36,868 nt of DNA from Clostridia bacterium. GTDB lineage: Bacteria; Bacillota; Clostridia; Oscillospirales; CAG-272. This document shows, in pieces, positions 1 through 7,348 of this stretch. Made by a program: the position numbers and the translations under genes. A model generated the notes under the pieces. The model ran no database searches and was not told where the DNA came from. It saw only the letters and a list, made by a program, of their open reading frames with translations. Location of the stretch: contig JAFUQQ010000025.1 in the NCBI GenBank assembly GCA_017472285.1, forward strand, positions 1 to 36,868, written 5' to 3'. Position 1 is the first letter of the stretch. The number at the start of each line of letters is the position of its first letter.

Positions 1-56
1 CAGAGCCACCACAAAGCGTTTCTTTTGGCTCTACCTTTTCTTTTTGCAAAGAGAAG
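1..56. repeat. Dispersed hairpin repeat, family R, partial first copy
   Basis: This stretch matches the repeat at 106-184 almost base for base through the AAAGCGTTTCTTTTGGCT core and the following pyrimidine-rich arm. The arm ends in an imperfect hairpin (CTTTTC...GAGAAG). It is probably one unit of a short interspersed repeat family seen again at 106-184 and 30345-30464. The window edge cuts it off, so its left boundary is unknown. Confidence 0.6.
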
Positions 57-105
57 ATATATCCTTGTTTTTCATATCAATATAAAAATCTTATCTCCAT
101 GAAGA

Positions 106-184
106 CAGAGCCACCACAAAGCGTTTCTTTTGGCTCCACCTTTTCTTTTCGTAAAGAAAAGGTGGACGTAAAGAAAAAAGTAAG
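106..184. repeat. Dispersed hairpin repeat, family R, abutting a stop codon
   Basis: The unit has the core AGCGTTTCTTTTGGCT, then a perfect stem CCACCTTTTCTTT / AAAGAAAAGGTGG, then a second half-arm AAAGAAAAAAGTAAG. The half-arm ends on the base next to the stop codon of the minus-strand gene at 185-610. The same half-arm abuts the stop codon of pheT at 30465. In the minus sense it would form a hairpin straight after translation stops. There is no long U-tract, so a terminator role is uncertain and 3'-end protection is equally possible. Confidence 0.7.
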
Positions 185-610
185 TCAGGCGAGGAAGGTT
201 ATTTTTTTGTTGGCGATAATGCAGATCAAGTCGATAAGCATACCGATGCCAAAAAAGCCGCCTGTTACAAACCAAAGAATACCGACGACGATACCTGTGG
301 TATCACCTTTGGTCAGGCGATAAAGACCGCCGAAAAGACCATCAGCAAAAAGCACGAGAAGAAGGGCAGCAACCCAAGGCAAGCTGTCAAGCGTGGAACG
401 GAAGGATTTCAAGGACTCCATGAAATCTTCTTCTTTCTGAGCGGCAGTCTGTTCAAAAGAAACACCGCATTTAACACAAACGACAGCTTCTTCTGCGTGT
501 TCCGCACCGCAATGATGACAGAAGCGTTTGCCTTTGCCAACGGGAACACCGCAATGGATGCAAACAGACGCTTCATCAGCGATCTGATTGCCGCAATGAC
601 GACAAAACAT
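185..610 (-). CDS. Zinc-ribbon domain membrane protein (141 aa)
   Basis: Four CxxC pairs (Cys3/6, 17/20, 31/34, 45/48) form two zinc ribbons of the double-zinc-ribbon type. A short linker follows, then two hydrophobic segments (about residues 80-100 and 105-132), ending ITFLA. The start is the ATG at 610, because AAAGGAGGAT lies just upstream; a longer frame runs further but has no such site. The C-terminal module (GGLYR, VVGILWFV, ITFLA) resembles the neighbouring 81-aa protein, so the two are probably paralogues, one with an added metal-binding head. Such ribbon plus membrane proteins are common in Firmicutes and have no single known role. A hairpin repeat begins at its stop codon. Confidence 0.85.
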   Translation of the reverse strand: MFCRHCGNQIADEASVCIHCGVPVGKGKRFCHHCGAEHAEEAVVCVKCGVSFEQTAAQKEEDFMESLKSFRSTLDSLPWVAALLLVLFADGLFGGLYRLTKGDTTGIVVGILWFVTGGFFGIGMLIDLICIIANKKITFLA

Positions 611-645
611 ATGTATATCCTCCTTTGTAATAAAAAAATAATGGC

Positions 646-674
646 AAAAAACCGAGCAATGCGCTCGGTTTTTT
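646..674 (-). terminator. Rho-independent terminator, usable on both strands
   Basis: A 7-bp stem ACCGAGC / GCTCGGT with a 5-nt loop is flanked by A5 on one side and T-rich sequence on the other. It lies 12 bases past the stop of the 81-aa gene (687-932) and just upstream of the zinc-ribbon gene's ribosome binding site. The zinc-ribbon gene is therefore expressed by read-through or from its own undetected promoter. Confidence 0.85.
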
Positions 675-686
675 ATGGTTAAGTAA

Positions 687-932
687 TTAAGCTGCGAGGA
701 AAGTGATTCTGTTCTTTGTGATTTCGGTAACGAGGTCAACGATCCAGAAGATAAGACCGATACCGACAAAGTTCAAAATACCTGCAACAAGTGTAAGAAC
801 ATTCTTTGTTTCAACGAAACGGATGATGCGGTATACGCCACCGATGAGAGAGCCAAGGAAGATCTGAAGAAGAACTTTAACGATCTTCGGAAGGTTTTCA
901 TACATTTCGGTGATGTTTGTGTTATTTGCCAT
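687..932 (-). CDS. Small two-segment membrane protein (81 aa)
   Basis: The protein has a polar N-terminus of about 17 residues, then two hydrophobic segments with GGVYR between them, and ends NRITFLAA. Its last 50 residues align with the C-terminus of the zinc-ribbon protein next door, with GG-YR, VAGIL-FV, VDL and ITFLA shared. The start ATG has GGAG at good spacing and a strong promoter upstream (989-1017). No function is known. It could be a small integral membrane protein of the TM2/YqaE kind, but I do not recognise the family with confidence. Confidence 0.8.
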   Translation of the reverse strand: MANNTNITEMYENLPKIVKVLLQIFLGSLIGGVYRIIRFVETKNVLTLVAGILNFVGIGLIFWIVDLVTEITKNRITFLAA

Positions 933-988
933 TTCTCTGATTCTCCTATATAAATTTATTTGCCTGTATTAAACACAGACTATATGAC

Positions 989-1017
989 ATTATATAAGAA
1001 AACAGATCAAATTGCAA
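989..1017 (-). promoter_or_regulatory. Sigma-A-type promoter for the 81-aa membrane protein
   Basis: On the minus strand TTGCAA is followed after exactly 17 bp by a perfect TATAAT. The predicted transcription start is near 982, giving a leader of about 50 nt before the gene at 687-932. Confidence 0.75.
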
Positions 1018-1053
1018 CAGTTTTTTAAAACTTTTTTGACAAATTTTTAATTT

Positions 1054-2190
1054 TTAACCTTTACCGTTTTTTGCGCGGACGGAATCCACAAGATCATGGA
1101 TACGGTCAACGGGATTAAGGAGTGTGCTGATGGAAGCGTCACCGTTCATATTTTCGATGATATAAGCAACGTATTTGCTCATATCCACTTCTTTATACCA
1201 AGGCTTCGCAATGATTTCAGGGCTGCGGTAATTGAGGTTGGTCGTAAATATCTTATCAAATTTACCTTCCTCATACGCTTTGTCAATCTTTTCGGGGCCG
1301 GAAGTGAAAAGTCCGAAGGTTGCGAAAACGAATACGCGGCGCGCACCTTTTTCTTTGAGCTGATAAGCAAGGTCAAGAACCGATTCACCGCTTGAGATCA
1401 TATCGTCAACAACGATAAGGTCTTTGCCTTCAACGCTCTTACCGAGGAATTCATGCGCTTCGATGGGGTTTCTGCCATCGATAACGATCTTGTAATTGCG
1501 GCGTTTATAGAACATACCGAGGTCAACGCCGAGAATAGAGGAATAATACATGGAACGGGCCATTGCACCTTCATCGGGAGCAATAATCATAGTCTTTTCG
1601 GGATCGAAGGTAATATCGGGATATTCTTTGGTCAGTGCCTTGAGCATCTGATATGCGGGACGGACGTTATCAAAGCCGCCATGCGGGATCGCCTGCTGTA
1701 CGTTGGGGTCGTGCGCGTCAAAAGTGATGATATTATTTACGCCGAGATTGGAAAGCTCCTGAAGAGCCATCGCGCAGTCGAGAGATTCTCTGGCGGTTCT
1801 GCGGTGCTGTCTGCCTTCATAAAGCATGGGCATAATGAGAGATACGCGGCGCGCTTTACCGCCGATCGCACAAAGGATACGTTTGATATCCTGATAATGA
1901 TCGTCAGGACTCATGGGGACGTTCATACCGTACATTTTGTAAGTAACACCGTAGTTGAAAACGTCAGCGTAAATATAAGTATCGTGACCTCTCAGGGTTT
2001 CGTGAATGATCGCTTTGCCTTCGCCGGAACCAAAGCGGGGGCATTCCGCTTTTACAAGATATGATTCGGGCTGTTCGATCTCGGGATCGCATTCGCGCCA
2101 TTTGTGAAGATAAGAGTCAACTTTGGAGAGAAATTGTTCGCAGCCTTTCATGCCGATGATGCTGAGGTCGCCGTAATATTTGTTTCCCAT
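1054..2190 (-). CDS. prs: Ribose-phosphate pyrophosphokinase (PRPP synthetase)
   Basis: The enzyme makes 5-phosphoribosyl 1-diphosphate from ribose 5-phosphate and ATP for nucleotide, His and Trp synthesis. Diagnostic motifs are TFDAHDPNVQQAIP (the pyrophosphate-binding region) and the PRPP loop LIVVDDMISSGES near residues 260-272. At 378 aa it is longer than the roughly 315-aa bacterial standard and resembles the extended form found in Clostridia. The extra length is spread over the N-terminus and internal insertions, so the class assignment is sure but close functional equivalence is inferred. AAGGAGGA precedes the ATG. It lies 65 bp downstream of the aldolase-like gene on the same strand, so it may be transcribed with the rhamnose genes. 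I found no clear promoter or terminator of its own. Confidence 0.9.
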   Translation of the reverse strand: MGNKYYGDLSIIGMKGCEQFLSKVDSYLHKWRECDPEIEQPESYLVKAECPRFGSGEGKAIIHETLRGHDTYIYADVFNYGVTYKMYGMNVPMSPDDHYQDIKRILCAIGGKARRVSLIMPMLYEGRQHRRTARESLDCAMALQELSNLGVNNIITFDAHDPNVQQAIPHGGFDNVRPAYQMLKALTKEYPDITFDPEKTMIIAPDEGAMARSMYYSSILGVDLGMFYKRRNYKIVIDGRNPIEAHEFLGKSVEGKDLIVVDDMISSGESVLDLAYQLKEKGARRVFVFATFGLFTSGPEKIDKAYEEGKFDKIFTTNLNYRSPEIIAKPWYKEVDMSKYVAYIIENMNGDASISTLLNPVDRIHDLVDSVRAKNGKG

Positions 2191-2255
2191 CTTAAAAATC
2201 CTCCTTATTCGGGTCGGGTTCTTTTTTGTCTTGTGATTTATATTGCGTTATTACA

Positions 2256-3551
2256 TTACTGAAGATTGAATGCGCTTTCAAGCTCACGGAACTCTACGGG
2301 ATCGATACCGATGATCTCCTCGCCGGAAGTTGCCGTCATAACGAGAGCTTTCGCGCTGTATTCCATCATTTCCAGCTTATCAAAGGTTTTGAGAAGCGAT
2401 GTGCCAACCGCGATCACACAATCGTTTTCAATGATAGCGGCCGGATTTTTGGAAGTGATGCCTTTTGCAAGATTTTCGGTATCCATAAAAGATGCGCCGA
2501 AAGGATATTTGCGGACATCACGCAAAGAAATATATGCTTCGGGAATCTGCCAGGTATTGAAATCTTTTTCTGTAACAGCAAAAGCCATGATATTCGCGGG
2601 ATGCGCAACGATGATGCTCTTGATCTCGGGATCGTTTGCATAGATCTTCTGATGGAGATTGATGGAGCGAGAGGGGAGCTTTCCCGCTTCTCTCTTGCCG
2701 TTTTTCACGAGAACGAGGTCTTCGGGTTCCAGATATTTTCTGTCCCTCATATAGGGGGTAATCACGATGGAACCGTCAGAAAGCTTACAGGAGAAGGTAC
2801 CCTGATCGCTTGTAAAGAGCTGTTTTGCATACGCTCTGTGAATCAAGTCGCACATATCGCGGCGGACACCGAGTTCTTCACTCGTATGCATCGCAGGCGT
2901 AAATTCACGGAGTTCTGCCGTTGCTTTGTTTTTATGGAGCGCCATCTGTTCGCCTGAAAGTCCTCTGATCGTACCGCCAAGTGCTTTCGCATTCATCTGG
3001 ATTCTCGCGCAGAATTCCAACATTTCAAAGGTCATGAATGCTTTGAAAAGGGTTTCGCCGCCGATAACGATACCGCGGTTTTCAAGAAGAACGGCATTGG
3101 CACCCTTTGCAAATTCTTTGGAGATATTGTCACCGAGGGATGAGCTGCCGGGGAGCGCGTAAGGCGCGAGAGCGATCTGATCGGAAAGACGTTTCGTATC
3201 GGGAAGAATGGAAACATCGGGCAATTTGCGCAGCAAGCTGAAAGCAAGCAATGCGGGCGGGAATGCGTTCAGGATCGCCTTGATATCGGGACGTTTCTTA
3301 TAGATTGCGATGTGGAACGGATATTCCGCGGAAGGTCTGTGCAGACCGACGATCGAACCGTCCGAACGGATCTGGATGATATCTTCACGGCGGAGATTGC
3401 CTTTATCGATACCGCTGGGGCTGATCCAGATCGTACCTTCGGAGTCCTTGATGGAAAGGTTGCCGCCTGAGGTCGTCGTCATATCGTGATAATAGATACG
3501 GTTCATCAGCATGACAATCTGGTCAGCCGGATGAAGCATTTCAAAATTCAT
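2256..3551 (-). CDS. Tandem class II aldolase/adducin-fold protein in the rhamnose locus
   Basis: Two class II aldolase (FucA/RhaD-like) domains follow each other, about residues 1-195 and 225-431, each with the T-S-GNLS or equivalent opening. Position next to rhaA and rhaB suggests cleavage of rhamnulose 1-phosphate to dihydroxyacetone phosphate and lactaldehyde. However, the zinc ligands expected from FucA are largely replaced. In domain 1 the HxH motif reads NAF and the third His lies in ENRG. In domain 2 HxH reads VAH and the third position reads ENDC. Domain 1 keeps the catalytic-type Glu (SAE), while domain 2 has SRS there. It may be a divergent aldolase, a different lyase, or a non-catalytic partner. 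AGGAGG precedes the ATG. Confidence 0.8.
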   Translation of the reverse strand: MNFEMLHPADQIVMLMNRIYYHDMTTTSGGNLSIKDSEGTIWISPSGIDKGNLRREDIIQIRSDGSIVGLHRPSAEYPFHIAIYKKRPDIKAILNAFPPALLAFSLLRKLPDVSILPDTKRLSDQIALAPYALPGSSSLGDNISKEFAKGANAVLLENRGIVIGGETLFKAFMTFEMLEFCARIQMNAKALGGTIRGLSGEQMALHKNKATAELREFTPAMHTSEELGVRRDMCDLIHRAYAKQLFTSDQGTFSCKLSDGSIVITPYMRDRKYLEPEDLVLVKNGKREAGKLPSRSINLHQKIYANDPEIKSIIVAHPANIMAFAVTEKDFNTWQIPEAYISLRDVRKYPFGASFMDTENLAKGITSKNPAAIIENDCVIAVGTSLLKTFDKLEMMEYSAKALVMTATSGEEIIGIDPVEFRELESAFNLQ

Positions 3552-3584
3552 AAGGATTCCTCCTTTTGTTTTATGGGATGTTTT

Positions 3585-3724
3585 GGAGCGGGTCTCATAA
3601 GAGAGAAACTCAAATCAAACTTGTAGGGACCGGCGTCTCCGACGGTCTGCCGTATGATCTTCGGAATGGTCCGTCGAACACGTCGGTCTCTAACGATACG
3701 TTTCTGCTTATGAGAACCGGCTCC
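3585..3724. repeat. MITE-like intergenic element with 17-18 bp inverted ends
   Basis: The left end GGAGCGGGTCTCATAAG and the right end CTTATGAGAACCGGCTCC are near-perfect inverted repeats enclosing about 105 bp. Inside are further short inverted pairs (GACCG...CGGTC and a GGTCCGTCG/CGTCGGTC-type pair). It carries no gene. It lies in the gap between rhaA and the aldolase-like gene, so it would be part of their mRNA. I infer a non-autonomous mobile or REP-like origin. Confidence 0.6.
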
Positions 3725-3726
3725 GC

Positions 3727-3757
3727 TTCGTAAGACACGCAAAGCGTGTCTTACGAA
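3727..3757. other. Perfect 14-bp hairpin downstream of rhaA
   Basis: TTCGTAAGACACGC, loop AAA, GCGTGTCTTACGAA form a perfect stem 17 bp after the rhaA stop codon. No U-tract follows on the minus strand, so it is more likely a processing or mRNA-stabilising hairpin than a terminator. It could set different rhaA and downstream transcript levels. Confidence 0.75.
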
Positions 3758-3774
3758 AGAGCTTTCGGTTTTAA

Positions 3775-5028
3775 TTATCTCTTGGAAAGAACTTCTTTTT
3801 CGTAAGCTTTGATTTCGGTGAACCAGCTTGTGTCTGCTGCAACGCCGCAACGCTTACAATATTCAGCCCAGACAGCACCGAAAGGAAGCATCTTTGCTTC
3901 TTCCTGCATAACCATGAGTTCTGTGAAATTGCTTTCGTCCTGAAGAGCCTTGAGAGTTGCATTGGGTGTGCAGAGAGCCATGAGGAGTGCTTTCTGGAAA
4001 CTTCTGATACCAACTACCCAAGCGGAGATACGGTTGATGCTTGCATCGAAGTAGTCGAGAGCGATGTATGTGCGGTCGAGAGCATCGCAACGAACGATTT
4101 CTTTTGCGATCTCCTTGGTTTCGTCATCGAGAAGAACAACGTGGTCAGAGTCCCAACGGATAGGTCTTGTAACGTGGAGCGCGATCTCATCAAAGAAGCA
4201 AAGGAGTGCGGGGATCTTATCGGAAACGACTTCTGTGGGATGATAGTGACCGTTATCCATAAGGGGCAAACATTTGTCTTTGTTCATAGCCGCGATGCTG
4301 AGAGCAAATTCTGCGCTGCCTGCCGTGTAAGCTTCAACGCCGATACCGAATACTTTGGATTCTACGCAAGGTTTAACCTTATTGAAATCAAAAGGTTCGG
4401 AAAGGATCTGTTCAATGGAATCTTTGTAACGCATTCTGGGGCCCATACGGTCTGCGGGAACGTCCTTGAAGCCATCGCCTGTCCAGATGTTCATAACGCA
4501 AGGAACGCCTGTTTCTTCAGCGAAATACTGAGAGATACGGATACAAGCTTTACCGTGAGCGATCCAGAAGTCACGAACTTCTTTATCGGGATGGCTGAGG
4601 GTAAGACCGTCTTTCTGCATGGGATGAGAGAAGAACGTAGGGTTGAAGTCGATACCCATGTTTCTTTCTTTTGCAAATTCTACCCATTTCTTGAAGTGCT
4701 TGGGTTCGAGCTTATCGCGGTCAGCGAAACCGTCTTCAAAAATAGCGTAGCAAGCATGAACGTTGAGTTTCTTCTTGCCGGGGCAAAGGGAAAGTGCTTT
4801 GTCCATATCTGCCATGAGCTGTTCGGGAGTGGTTGCTTTGCCGGGATAGTTACCTGTGGTCTGGATACCGCCTGTGAGCGCGCCGTCATTATCGAAACCA
4901 TTAACGTCGTCGCCCTGCCAGCAGTGTACGGCTACGGGGATGTTTTTGAGTTTTTCGATGGCTGCTTCAACGTCAACGCCGACAGCCGCGAAAGATTCTT
5001 TTGCAAGTTCAAATGCTTTTGTAGACAT
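3775..5028 (-). CDS. rhaA: L-rhamnose isomerase
   Basis: The enzyme converts L-rhamnose to L-rhamnulose in the cytoplasm. The 417-aa length matches E. coli RhaA (419 aa). Hallmarks are the N-terminal HCWQGDDVNGF motif, and the metal and substrate ligands in IGVEAYTAGS, MDNGHYHPTE and HVTRPIRWDSDHV, which supply the Glu, Asp and His set of the two-metal site. All expected ligand motifs are intact. It is the middle gene of a minus-strand rhaB-rhaA-aldolase-like run. The 155-bp gap to rhaB holds a small GC-rich repeat. Confidence 0.96.
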   Translation of the reverse strand: MSTKAFELAKESFAAVGVDVEAAIEKLKNIPVAVHCWQGDDVNGFDNDGALTGGIQTTGNYPGKATTPEQLMADMDKALSLCPGKKKLNVHACYAIFEDGFADRDKLEPKHFKKWVEFAKERNMGIDFNPTFFSHPMQKDGLTLSHPDKEVRDFWIAHGKACIRISQYFAEETGVPCVMNIWTGDGFKDVPADRMGPRMRYKDSIEQILSEPFDFNKVKPCVESKVFGIGVEAYTAGSAEFALSIAAMNKDKCLPLMDNGHYHPTEVVSDKIPALLCFFDEIALHVTRPIRWDSDHVVLLDDETKEIAKEIVRCDALDRTYIALDYFDASINRISAWVVGIRSFQKALLMALCTPNATLKALQDESNFTELMVMQEEAKMLPFGAVWAEYCKRCGVAADTSWFTEIKAYEKEVLSKR

Positions 5029-5108
5029 AGTAGATCCTCTCCTGTTTTTAGATTTTTATATTTTTGTGTTTATAAATATTGAAGCCCACAAATTTGATTG
5101 TAGATGAT

Positions 5109-5136
5109 GGGCGACCACATAGGGTCGCCCCTACAA
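5109..5136. repeat. Short GC-rich interspersed hairpin (GGGCGACC type)
   Basis: GGGCGACC and GGTCGCCC form an 8-bp stem around a short loop, followed by CCTACAAAT. Elements of this look are frequent between genes in Clostridia. It sits in the rhaB-rhaA gap. I see only this copy in the window. Confidence 0.55.
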
Positions 5137-5183
5137 ATGTGCGCCGATTTTGATCAAAATTATCAGAGTTTCAACCTGCTCGC

Positions 5184-6668
5184 TTATTTACCGATGAGTT
5201 TAAGAAATCTGCCGTATGCTTCATCCCAAGCAGCCATCTTATCGAGTTCGGGCTGATATTCTTTGACTTCAAAGGAGTTTGCGATGATCTTTCTTGCTTC
5301 CCACATATCCTTGATCTCGCCGAGAGCGATAAGCTGAGCCGCGATGTTACCAAGAGCAGTTGCTTCCACGGGACCTGCATAAACGGGTCTGCCACAAGCG
5401 GTAGCCGCGAACTGAGAAAGCTGTTCTTCTTTTGTACCGCCGCCGACGATATTGATTGCGGGGATCTTTTCGCCGCACATTTCGTCGATACATTCAACGG
5501 TGTAACGGTAACGCATGGCAAGGCTTTCGAGGATGCAACGAACGATTTCACCCTTGGTCTGAGGAACGTACTGACCGGTTTCACGGCAGTATTCCTGAAT
5601 TCTCTTGGGAATGTTACCGGGAGTTGCAAATCTGGGATTATCCGTATCAATGAAGCAACGGAGCGGTTCTGCTGCTGCTGCCCACGTAGCGAGATCGGCA
5701 AAGGATACCTTTTCGCCTTCTCTTTCCCACTGACGTTTGGATTCCTGTTCTACCCAAAGACCTGTAATATTCTTGGAGAAACGGATGGTATCACCATAAC
5801 CGCCCTCATTTGTAAAGTTATATTCTTTGGATTTTTCGCTGATAACGGGATCTTTTGTTTCCGTACCCATGATGGACCATGTACCAGAGGAGAGCCAGAT
5901 GAATTTTTCGCTCTTTGCGGGTACTGCGAGAACTGCACTGCCCGTATCATGAGCCGCAACAGAGATGACCTTGGGATCCATACCGCCGAATTCTTCTGTA
6001 AGAGAAGGAAGGAACGTGCCGCAAACCGTACCGGGTTTTACGACTTTGCTGAAAAGCTTTTCGGGAAGTCCGAATTTTTCAATGAGTTCCCAAGACCAAT
6101 CTCTTGCTTTTGCATCAAGGAGCTGGCTTGTGGAAGCGATGGTGTATTCCGTCTGTTTGTAACCCGTCAGGAAATAGTTGAGAAGGTCGGGAACGAAGAG
6201 CATATCTGCCGCGATATCAAAGAGTTCAGGATTATTCTTCTGTACCGCAAGAAGCTGATAGAGGGAGTTCAGTTCCAAAACCTGAATACCGGTGATACCG
6301 TAAACCTCATCAGAAGGAACCGTCGCTTCGGAATAAGCGGGCATACCAACGGTACGGGTGTCACGGTAGTGAACGGGGTTGCCGATCAGATGACCCTTTT
6401 TGTCAAGGAAGCCGAAGTCAACGCCCCATGTATCGATACCAACGGAAGCGATATCACGGTCATCACTGTTTGCGCATTTGCGGATCGAGGTCTTGATCTC
6501 GTGCCAAATGCGGATGATGTCCCATGTGAACTGTCCCGCAACCATTACGGGTTCATTCGGGAAACGATGGTTTTCTTCGAGGGTGATCTTTTCACCGTCG
6601 AACGTGCCGACGATACCACGACCGCTGGATGCACCAAGGTCAATGGCAAGCATTTTCATTTTTTTCAT
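5184..6668 (-). CDS. rhaB: Rhamnulokinase
   Basis: A FGGY-family sugar kinase of 494 aa that phosphorylates L-rhamnulose to the 1-phosphate using ATP. The N-terminal phosphate loop AIDLGASSGRG, the substrate-side motif DTWGVDFGF, and the C-terminal nucleotide motif NIVGGGTKEEQLSQFAA are all present, as in RhaB proteins. The ATG at 6668 is preceded by GAAAGGAA about 13 bases upstream; an ATG three codons in is a possible alternative. It is the first gene of the rhamnose run. No convincing promoter is visible in the 60 bp upstream, which runs into a repeat (6733-6885). No AraC- or DeoR-type regulator is encoded in the window. Confidence 0.95.
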   Translation of the reverse strand: MKKMKMLAIDLGASSGRGIVGTFDGEKITLEENHRFPNEPVMVAGQFTWDIIRIWHEIKTSIRKCANSDDRDIASVGIDTWGVDFGFLDKKGHLIGNPVHYRDTRTVGMPAYSEATVPSDEVYGITGIQVLELNSLYQLLAVQKNNPELFDIAADMLFVPDLLNYFLTGYKQTEYTIASTSQLLDAKARDWSWELIEKFGLPEKLFSKVVKPGTVCGTFLPSLTEEFGGMDPKVISVAAHDTGSAVLAVPAKSEKFIWLSSGTWSIMGTETKDPVISEKSKEYNFTNEGGYGDTIRFSKNITGLWVEQESKRQWEREGEKVSFADLATWAAAAEPLRCFIDTDNPRFATPGNIPKRIQEYCRETGQYVPQTKGEIVRCILESLAMRYRYTVECIDEMCGEKIPAINIVGGGTKEEQLSQFAATACGRPVYAGPVEATALGNIAAQLIALGEIKDMWEARKIIANSFEVKEYQPELDKMAAWDEAYGRFLKLIGK

Positions 6669-6732
6669 GATCTATGTATTCCTTTCAATTTAATTCTTTG
6701 GGGGTTTAAAGATGGGGATTTCTAAAATTTTC

Positions 6733-6885
6733 ACCGTCCGCGGGATCCTTCGCTCCTTTCGTCCCGAAAGAAAGCTCAGGATGACAGCGCGGAGGGAGCG
6801 TGTCAAAATATTACTGAGAAGTTTCCTCGCCCGTGTCATCCTCGAGTGTGCTTTCGTTAAGAAAGCACCGAAGGATCTCGGGCGA
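6733..6885. repeat. Composite dispersed repeat, copy A
   Basis: Two modules are joined. Module 1 opens ACCGTCCG and closes with AGGATGACAGCGCGGAGGGA. Module 2 runs CGCCCGTGTCATCCTCGAG ... CCGAAGGATCTCGGGCG around an inner hairpin GTGCTTTC/GAAAGCAC. Copy B at 7200-7348 has the same modules in the same order and orientation. The right end lies one base from the stop codon of the GIY-YIG gene. The modules are imperfect palindromes of REP/BIME type. Confidence 0.8.
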
Positions 6886-6886
6886 A

Positions 6887-7186
6887 TCAAGAAAGATGTA
6901 AATTTGAAAATAATTTATCGGTCAAATCTTTCCATTCGGGATTCATAGTTTCAACCAACTCATTTTTTCTGATTCGCACCCAGCCTTTTAACTGTTTTTC
7001 TCTGGAAATGGCATCATAAATACCTTGATAAGCTTCATAGTAGACTAATTTATGTATATGATATTTTTTTGTAAAACCATCAATCAGTTCATTTTTATGT
7101 TCATATAATCGCCGTTTCAAATCATTGGTAACGCCAATATACATAACTTTGTTTGTTTTGTTCGTTAATATATAAACATAATACAT
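6887..7186 (-). CDS. GIY-YIG nuclease family protein (99 aa)
   Basis: A single GIY-YIG domain of the small stand-alone type (YhbQ/UvrC N-terminal fold). The first strand motif is YYVYILTN, the second is MYIGVTNDLKRRLYEH with the catalytic Arg in the NDLKRR helix, and the Glu region is SREKQLKGWVRIRKNELV. All core residues look intact, so an active nuclease is plausible. GGATAG lies upstream of the ATG. The gene sits exactly between two same-orientation copies of a composite repeat (6733-6885 and 7200-7348). Homologues of this class are often repeat-associated or mobile, though their cellular role is unsettled. It is not part of the rhamnose pathway by any visible logic. Confidence 0.88.
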   Translation of the reverse strand: MYYVYILTNKTNKVMYIGVTNDLKRRLYEHKNELIDGFTKKYHIHKLVYYEAYQGIYDAISREKQLKGWVRIRKNELVETMNPEWKDLTDKLFSNLHLS

Positions 7187-7199
7187 AGTCTATCCTTTT

Positions 7200-7348
7200 A
7201 CCGTCCGCTTAGATTCTTCACTTCTTTTCTGCGAAAAAATCGTTCAGAATGACAGAGCGGAGGGAATTTAGAGAGTCTTGTAAATGCCCTCGCCCGTGTC
7301 ATCCTCGAGCGTGCTTTCGTCAAGAAAGCACCGAAGGATCTCGGGCGA
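7200..7348. repeat. Composite dispersed repeat, copy B
   Basis: It has the same two-module order as copy A. Module 1 includes GATTCTTCACTTC and TTCAGAATGACAGAGCGGAGGGA. Module 2 is CGCCCGTGTCATCCTCGAG ... CCGAAGGATCTCGGGCG, differing from copy A at only a few bases. Module 2 overlaps the last 27 codons of the minus-strand gene at 7268-7762 and so is translated there. Confidence 0.8.

Noticed and set aside
1..184. CRISPR-like array suggested by the two near-identical units
   Set aside because: Only two copies are present, units contain internal hairpins with no unique spacers of regular length, and the same units recur next to pheT.
6669..6732. Promoter or catabolite-control site for the rhamnose operon
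   Set aside because: I looked for a -35/-10 pair and a cre-like palindrome upstream of rhaB and found nothing convincing.
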